Shown here in pieces: positions 23,151 through 28,130 of a stretch of DNA of 28,130 nt. Where the stretch lies: contig CAZSTA010000020.1 in NCBI GenBank assembly GCA_964609495.1, forward strand, positions 3,134 to 31,263, written 5' to 3'. This stretch comes from CAZSTA01 sp964609495 [NCBI: uncultured bacterium] (GTDB lineage Bacteria > CAZSTA01). The first letter of the stretch is position 1; each line of letters starts with the position of its first letter. The notes beneath the pieces were generated by a model. That model saw only the letters and a list, made by a program, of their open reading frames with translations. It was not told where the DNA came from and made no database searches. Position numbers and translations under genes: made by a program.

Positions 23151-24875
23151 TTAAATGATCTGATACCTCTTCATCTTCCGCCATAGAGTGGTGCGATCTA
23201 TCTTCAGCTCATCCGCAGTATCACCTCGATTCCAATTATTCTTCTCTAAAGCTCTTAGTATAGTTTGCTTCTCCATCTGTTCCAAGGGGGAATCGCTTTC
23301 CAAGGCGGAATCGATCAACTTCCGCTCCACCCCTCGGATCTCCTTGGGTAGATGCTCAACTGAGAGCATCGGTCCTCGACAATAAACGAAAGCTCTCTCT
23401 ATGACGTTCTCCAATTGACGGACGTTTCCTGGCCACTCATAATCCAAGAGTAGTTCCATAGCTTCAGGTGATACCGAGAGTATTCTTTTACCGGTCTTTT
23501 GGTTTAACTTAGCAATAAAATGTTCTGCTAAAAGAGGAATATCGTCGATACGCTCTCTCAGAGAAGGCAGATGGAGAGGGACTACATCCAAGCGATAGTA
23601 TAGATCCTCTCTGAAAGTTCCCTCCGCCATAGCTTCCTGTAAATTCCTATTAGTTGCCGCTATAATTCGCACATCCACCTGGATAGTCTTCACCCCTCCC
23701 ACTCTCTCGAAACGCTGTTCCTCCAGGACTCGCAATAGCTTAACTTGCATAGCGGGACTTAGCTCTCCGATCTCATCTAGGAAGATGGTCCCCTTATCAG
23801 CTAATTCAAATCTGCCTGGTTTATCTTTTATAGCAGAAGTGAAAGCTCCTTTGACATGACCGAATAGCTCGCTCTCTAATAGAGGCTCTGGCAAGGCGGC
23901 GCAATTTACTTTGATAAAAGGGTTATCCCGACGCGGGCTATTATAATGAATCGCTCTGGCTACTAGGTCCTTACCAGTGCCGCTCTCTCCCTGAATTAGA
24001 ACTACTGCCTCACTCTCACATATATCCTCGAGTAGCTCGTAAAGCTCCTGCATCTTTGGACTTTTGCCCAAAATGTTATCGAAGCTGTATCTACTCTCTA
24101 ATTCCTTCGTTAGTTGTTTAACCTTGGATAGGTCCCGAAAGGTCTCCACTCCACCTATCACTTCTCCATTTTCATCTCTGAGCAGAGCGGTGGAGACGCT
24201 AATGGGGACCCTCCTATTATCTTTGGTCAAGATCTCGACTCCGAAGTTCGATACATTCTTGCCAGTTTGCAGTGTGAGTTGGAGGGGACATCCCTTTTGA
24301 CAGATATCGCTTTGAAATATATTATGGCAGAGAGATCCGCTAGCCTCTTGCGCTGAGAAGCCCGTTATCTGCTCCGCCCCTTTGTTAAAGGAGACTATAC
24401 GCCAATTTTGATCTATGGTGAATACGCCATCGGTTATACTATCCATAATAGCCCTCAATTTATTCCTCTCGATAAGTATCTCTTTATTTATATAGCTCAG
24501 TTCCCTTGTCAATCGTTTAACCTCATCTATATTGCGGAAGATCGATATAGCTCCTACGATCCTCCCCGTCGAATCTCTCAAGGGAGAGGCATATATACAG
24601 ATGGGAATTCGCTCTCCATCTCTAGTGGTGATATCGATTCTTCTGTTAGAGATGATGTCCCCCTTCTCCACAACCTCCTTTATCGGACAATCACTGGGAG
24701 AATCACATTTAAATACCTCGTGACAGGGGATCCCTATGACCTCTTCGCTACTATAACCTGTTATTCGTTCGGCAGATTCACTGAAGCTGATGATTCGATA
24801 TTGAGAATCTATAGCTATGACTCCATCAGCATATTCTTCGAGGAAATCATTCTCCATATCTAAATATTCATTCAC
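23151..24875 (-). CDS. Sigma54-dependent activator with tandem PAS domains
   Basis: This 574-residue enhancer-binding protein has PAS1 (about 10-118), PAS2 (about 137-250), an AAA+ domain (about 268-500) and a Fis-type helix-turn-helix at the C-terminus (NRGDTADELKIDRTTLWRKM). In the AAA+ domain Walker A is GESGTGKD and the sigma54-contact loop is GAFTSA in place of the usual GAFTGA; the Walker B region IFLDEIGEL is intact. Each PAS carries a cysteine triad ending in CP (C51, C57, C63 and C183, C192, C196), which suggests a redox, Fe-S or heme-linked sensor. GTG 24875 is chosen because AAAGGG lies eight bases upstream; GTG 24884 would overlap the preceding stop. It probably activates the sigma54 promoter just downstream, like the cognate regulator of the Desulfovibrio ORP genes. 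Confidence 0.92.
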   Translation of the reverse strand: MNEYLDMENDFLEEYADGVIAIDSQYRIISFSESAERITGYSSEEVIGIPCHEVFKCDSPSDCPIKEVVEKGDIISNRRIDITTRDGERIPICIYASPLRDSTGRIVGAISIFRNIDEVKRLTRELSYINKEILIERNKLRAIMDSITDGVFTIDQNWRIVSFNKGAEQITGFSAQEASGSLCHNIFQSDICQKGCPLQLTLQTGKNVSNFGVEILTKDNRRVPISVSTALLRDENGEVIGGVETFRDLSKVKQLTKELESRYSFDNILGKSPKMQELYELLEDICESEAVVLIQGESGTGKDLVARAIHYNSPRRDNPFIKVNCAALPEPLLESELFGHVKGAFTSAIKDKPGRFELADKGTIFLDEIGELSPAMQVKLLRVLEEQRFERVGGVKTIQVDVRIIAATNRNLQEAMAEGTFREDLYYRLDVVPLHLPSLRERIDDIPLLAEHFIAKLNQKTGKRILSVSPEAMELLLDYEWPGNVRQLENVIERAFVYCRGPMLSVEHLPKEIRGVERKLIDSALESDSPLEQMEKQTILRALEKNNWNRGDTADELKIDRTTLWRKMKRYQII

Positions 24876-24880
24876 TTTAA

Positions 24881-25825
24881 TCACCCTTTATAATATGAGA
24901 ACATAACTTCGACTAGAGCAGAGGCACAACTAAAATCAGGCACTAATATATGAGCTCCGGCATCTATTAGGCGCTCTCTTTTCTGTTCTACTGTAAAATG
25001 TCCTTCTCTCTCGTAATAGCTATGATCTGGTGTTAATACGCCAACACACACTCCGCCAGCTAGATAAGTATGAAGTATCTCTGGGGAGCCATCGCCGAAG
25101 CATCCTAATTGACCCTTCTGTAGGTTTTGTTTGTCGATAAGCTGATTGACAACTAATTCTTTAGCGCATTGCCTCGGGTTAGTAGCTCTGGCGGCTTCAA
25201 TTCTCTCCTCGGTGAAGAAATCATCAAAACCTAACAATTTCACACTCCCCACTACTGGCTCAATATCAGTTCCGCTCGCTAAATATAGAGAATCTTTGTT
25301 TCCCAACCTCTCTTGTAGAGCAGACAAAAGTTCTATAGAACCAGTAACTTGTAGATCGGAGCTTGATAATTCTCCTGCCTCTAATTTCTTATGAACCTCT
25401 TTTACCATAGCAACTAATGAATTATTATACACCTCTTTATATATGGCAGGATCTTTAGATTTGCCTCCTCTTCTCTCGATTTCGCTTGCCAATCTCTCCA
25501 TCTGAATATACGTTGGAATCCCGATAGTTGTTTCAATATCTTTAATGACCCACTCAATAGCTTCCTTAGGCGAGATGTCGTCAATAGCTTGAACTAGAGC
25601 AGAGGAGTTACACGCGACCATTAAGTTAGGCCAGCCATCTCTTTCTCTGGATAATGTGCCATCAAAATCAAATAAGACCTTTATTATCCCTCTTCCGTCA
25701 TAGGGTCTAACAAGCTCGATATTGGTGCCGGGTATATTAACTGGCTTATCCAATTTGGGGAGAAGGTCTTCCCTCGACCCCTCTATATCAAGGTTCGTTT
25801 TACCTGGTAAGCTATAGTCCGTCAT
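24881..25825 (-). CDS. HAD-family phosphatase-like hydrolase
   Basis: This 314-residue protein has the HAD core motifs: motif I LFDFDGTLS, with the first Asp as nucleophile; motif II LASGTD; and motif IV region GCFGDGSPE. A helical cap of about 110 residues lies between motifs I and II, placing it among phosphoglycolate-phosphatase-like members. Start ATG 25825 has GAGGGGG six bases upstream and lies one base after the PfkB stop, so the two are tightly coupled. A kinase followed by a phosphatase recalls the HldE-GmhB logic of heptose activation, but this protein is longer than GmhB and the likeness is only contextual. Substrate unknown, probably a sugar phosphate. Confidence 0.85.
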   Translation of the reverse strand: MTDYSLPGKTNLDIEGSREDLLPKLDKPVNIPGTNIELVRPYDGRGIIKVLFDFDGTLSRERDGWPNLMVACNSSALVQAIDDISPKEAIEWVIKDIETTIGIPTYIQMERLASEIERRGGKSKDPAIYKEVYNNSLVAMVKEVHKKLEAGELSSSDLQVTGSIELLSALQERLGNKDSLYLASGTDIEPVVGSVKLLGFDDFFTEERIEAARATNPRQCAKELVVNQLIDKQNLQKGQLGCFGDGSPEILHTYLAGGVCVGVLTPDHSYYEREGHFTVEQKRERLIDAGAHILVPDFSCASALVEVMFSYYKG

Positions 25826-25826
25826 T

Positions 25827-26873
25827 TTATTCCCCCTCATATATCGTATCATATACTCTTAAGATCTCTTCTGGTTTTGCAGTTCCTGTTATTCTTAATT
25901 TTCGCACCGTGACCGCAGCGGCTAAATTTGCGATTATGGCGGATTCCTCATAGGTCGCTCCACTAACAATAGCGGAGATAATAGCGCTTATGACAGTATC
26001 TCCTGCACCTACCGGATCTGTTTTTCCCTTTACTTCGACTGAGGGAACAAGAATTGGTTGCTGGTGTCCATCGTAAACAAGGATACCCTCATCACCACGA
26101 GTAACGAAAACAGTTCTTTGGGTTCGCTGGTAAATATCGGGCAGACATTCGACTACTTCTTCTTGAGGGATTTCATCTAAAGGCTCATAATTATGTTTTC
26201 TTACTAAGGTTAACGCTTCAAAGGAATTTAACTTCATAATCATCCCCTCTATGGCATATTCCCTGGTATGATCTCTTGTATCCACAATGAAGGGTATGCT
26301 TGAATCGGAGATGAGTTCCGTTATCTTCCTTATATAATGAGATGAACTCAAACCATATTTAAGCTGATCATTAACGATGACGGCCTCAAATATACCGCTA
26401 GTTACCTTTTCTCGAAACATATCTAATAATCTATCTGCGAGGTGATCAGGAACTTGTTCAACCCTTCCTCCATTAGCAACCATATCCATTCTTTGTAGTT
26501 CCTCTCCTGTTTCGGCATCTACAACTTTAATATAGGTTGGAGTTGTCCTCTCCGAGGTTGCTAAAACTGTTTCGGTGTTAATTCCATACCCCTGAAATTT
26601 CCCGAGTAGAATCTTCCCAAATTCATCATCCCCTATCACCCCAGCCGCATATCCCTTCGCTCCAATATCCGCAAGATTCCAGGCGGCATTGGAAGCACCA
26701 CCTGGGCTATAAGCTCTACCTACATAATGTTGAATAGGTTTTCCTGTTTCAACTGATAATTCTTCTATTGATAAATCCAATTTCCAGTAACCATCGAGAC
26801 ATAGATCTCCTATGATAGCAATTCTCTTTGTTGGGAAGCTTGACATTAATTCAACTAGTCTATCTCTCTTCAT
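25827..26873 (-). CDS. PfkB-family carbohydrate kinase (RfaE/HldE N-domain-like)
   Basis: This 348-residue cytoplasmic kinase has the ribokinase fold. SPGGASNAAWNLADIGAK (56-73) is the substrate-binding region, GVIGDDEFG follows, and DPVGAGDT (286-293) is the anion-hole signature with D292 as catalytic base. The overall pattern, including the FVTRGDEGILVYD strand and a C-terminal ITGTAKPEEI, resembles the N-terminal kinase domain of HldE, but no cytidylyltransferase domain is attached. The ATG overlaps the stop of the GH43-like gene (ATGA, 26870-26873). It probably phosphorylates a sugar released by the neighbouring hydrolase. Confidence 0.9.
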   Translation of the reverse strand: MKRDRLVELMSSFPTKRIAIIGDLCLDGYWKLDLSIEELSVETGKPIQHYVGRAYSPGGASNAAWNLADIGAKGYAAGVIGDDEFGKILLGKFQGYGINTETVLATSERTTPTYIKVVDAETGEELQRMDMVANGGRVEQVPDHLADRLLDMFREKVTSGIFEAVIVNDQLKYGLSSSHYIRKITELISDSSIPFIVDTRDHTREYAIEGMIMKLNSFEALTLVRKHNYEPLDEIPQEEVVECLPDIYQRTQRTVFVTRGDEGILVYDGHQQPILVPSVEVKGKTDPVGAGDTVISAIISAIVSGATYEESAIIANLAAAVTVRKLRITGTAKPEEILRVYDTIYEGE

Positions 26874-27844
26874 ATTATCTCCTCCGTAAATTCATCCCCA
26901 GGGATAAGGCAAAAATGAAATGGTTTATTTCGGTCGCATATCAATTTGTTGCGATCCAACTCCAATTTTGCTACCTGCAATGAAGACCGCCTGTACGCAT
27001 AAGGATAGACATCTTTTACTTCCTCTTTTATATCTTTATTTCTATCCGGATGGGTGAAATAAAAAATGTAGGCGTTATCTCCCTGCACCAGAACGTCTGC
27101 ATGCCTTCCTGTGGCGCAATCATCTGGGCGGTTTCCCGGAATATCCAGAATATTTTCTCCTCTGCTCCAGCTCTCACAATCTTCAGAGCGGTATATACCT
27201 AAACCACGCCAGGGATCGGTCACCATCCAATATACACCGTGCCAATAAAAAACATTGGGACCTTCATGAGCACAATCGGTAATTACCGAACCGACGGGAT
27301 GCCAATTGAAAAGATCATCACTGTCCGCCGCATAAGTGCGTGAATTATTGACCTCATCTTTATACCACATCCGCCAAAGACCATTTGGTAATTTGTGAAT
27401 ACAGGCGTCAATAACACGATTTGATGTTAGAGGCAGTATGGATTGGAAATGCCAGTCCCAGAGATTATCGCTCGTCATATGAACAATGTGTCGTTCACCC
27501 GACCAATCGTGGGGGACACCGCGAACATAACTGACGAACATATGGTATGTTCCTTCATACCATATAATCTCAGGAGCCCAAAAGGTATTCCGACCCCTTT
27601 CAAATTCAAGACCTTGCAAGATCCCTCGATAAACCCAGTTTTGCCCGCCATCGGAAGATGAGGCAATCCCGATATCTGTCCCGTGAACCCACGCTACCCC
27701 GCGACAGTCAACATTAGCCCTTCGATTTGTATATACTATCCACCAGGTTTTCTCCTCTCGATTCCAGATAATCGTCGGATCTGCGGCGCCATCGTAAATT
27801 GGATCACGAAAAAGCGGTGCCTTAGGGGGAGTAATTTCACTCAT
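26870..27844 (-). CDS. GH43-like five-bladed beta-propeller glycosidase
   Basis: This 324-residue protein shows GH43-type motifs. D22 (GAADPTII) would be the general base, FWAPEI (88-93) is the classic WAPE motif, D146 (RVIDACIH) would be the pKa modulator, and E194 (HEGPNVFYWHG) the general acid. Repeating WWIVYT-, YHMFVSY-, WRMWYKDE- and YWMVTD-type strands mark the propeller blades. It has no signal peptide, so it should act on short oligosaccharides in the cytoplasm. AGGAGG lies seven bases before ATG 27844. It is the first of three tightly packed sugar genes. The family spans arabinosidase, xylosidase and anhydro-galactosidase activities, so the substrate is open. Confidence 0.85.
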   Translation of the reverse strand: MSEITPPKAPLFRDPIYDGAADPTIIWNREEKTWWIVYTNRRANVDCRGVAWVHGTDIGIASSSDGGQNWVYRGILQGLEFERGRNTFWAPEIIWYEGTYHMFVSYVRGVPHDWSGERHIVHMTSDNLWDWHFQSILPLTSNRVIDACIHKLPNGLWRMWYKDEVNNSRTYAADSDDLFNWHPVGSVITDCAHEGPNVFYWHGVYWMVTDPWRGLGIYRSEDCESWSRGENILDIPGNRPDDCATGRHADVLVQGDNAYIFYFTHPDRNKDIKEEVKDVYPYAYRRSSLQVAKLELDRNKLICDRNKPFHFCLIPGDEFTEEII

Positions 27845-27916
27845 AGCTAAACCTCCTATTTAAGTAGTTTCAAATAAATAGGTTCCTATTCTTAACTTTT
27901 AGATTATCAATCATAT

Positions 27917-28130
27917 TCAATGGTCCGTTCGATACGCGCCGAGGGATTTCGCGAGCGCGTCCACCTCTTTAGGATGTGCGAACAACGCACATGGGGTATC
28001 TTCGGTCTCGAGAAGGTGCTCACTCTCACAGATCTCTTTAAACAGTTGGCTAGCAAGCCCTTCACGTAACGTTGTGGTCGTAAGGTTATGCGTCGCTATA
28101 TTCGAGACCGGACAAGGCGTCAGGTCACCT
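27917..28130 (-). CDS. Radical SAM/SPASM-type protein, C-terminal part (start outside window)
   Basis: The minus strand is open from the window edge to the TGA at 27919-27917, giving 70 residues with no start codon in view. It contains GDLTPCPVSN, the cysteine-containing turn typical of SPASM or twitch auxiliary Fe-S domains, and TPCALFAHPKEVDAL, which matches the common PC-[AV]-L-[FW]-x-x-x-x-x-V end of radical SAM proteins of the MoaA/PqqE group. The gene lies 72 bases upstream of the GH43-like gene in the same direction. The radical SAM core (CxxxCxxC) would be outside the window, so the call rests on the C-terminal pattern only. Confidence 0.72.
   Translation of the reverse strand, partial: GDLTPCPVSNIATHNLTTTTLREGLASQLFKEICESEHLLETEDTPCALFAHPKEVDALAKSLGAYRTDH

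Overview
The window looks like chromosomal DNA from an uncultured, probably anaerobic bacterium with a Gram-negative-type envelope. The envelope call rests on an outer-membrane polysaccharide-export protein and its inner-membrane co-polymerase partner. The anaerobe call rests on a large iron-sulfur gene set resembling the orange protein (ORP) cluster of Desulfovibrio vulgaris. No rRNA, tRNA, CRISPR array, transposase or phage gene was seen. I do not assign a lineage. Most genes favour AGA/AGG and ATA codons, whereas the GH116 gene and the GH43-like gene use more CGN arginine codons, so the segments may differ in origin.

Layout. (1) Positions 1-2391, plus strand: end of pyrF, then pyrE and an FGGY (xylulokinase-like) kinase, joined by short TTGA overlaps or gaps. 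(2) Positions 2401-9397, minus strand: a two-gene exopolysaccharide export unit. It has a strong sigma70 promoter, a giant 1751-residue export protein with 19 SLBB-type repeats, and a Wzz/GumC-like co-polymerase without a kinase domain. (3) Positions 9422-12411, plus strand: a palindromic dispersed-type repeat, a sigma70 promoter and an intracellular GH116 glycosidase, closed by a bidirectional terminator hairpin. (4) Positions 12531-14062, minus strand: a NADH oxidase/CoA-disulfide-reductase-like flavoprotein whose promoter lies inside a 130-bp inverted-repeat element. (5) Positions 14126-22916, minus strand: one apparent 13-gene operon. It begins at a perfect-consensus sigma54 promoter (TGGCAC-N5-TTGC) and ends at a rho-independent terminator. 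(6) Positions 23151-28130, minus strand: a tandem-PAS sigma54 activator directly behind a small sugar operon (GH43-like, PfkB kinase, HAD phosphatase), plus the C-terminal end of a radical SAM/SPASM protein at the window edge.

The most interesting part is the sigma54 operon with its adjacent activator. In transcription order it encodes a small Gly/Pro-rich coiled-coil protein, a NifX-like protein with a matching coiled coil, a cation diffusion facilitator fused to a NifX-like domain, a tiny Gly/Arg/Tyr protein, a tiny protein with two [4Fe-4S] sites, an ABC ATPase (apparently with an ATT start codon), an ABC-2 permease, a second NifX protein, a zinc-ribbon mini-protein, two MinD-type ATPases with inserted ferredoxin domains, a Fur-family regulator and an Mrp/NBP35 ATPase. 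The core (MinD-ferredoxin pair, NifX/ORP, Mrp, sigma54 activator) matches the known ORP system, which assembles a Mo-Cu-sulfur cluster and is linked to cell division. The transporters, the Fur regulator and the four small proteins starting M(P)(R)GGRG extend it into what may be a self-contained metal-cluster assembly, transport and sensing module.
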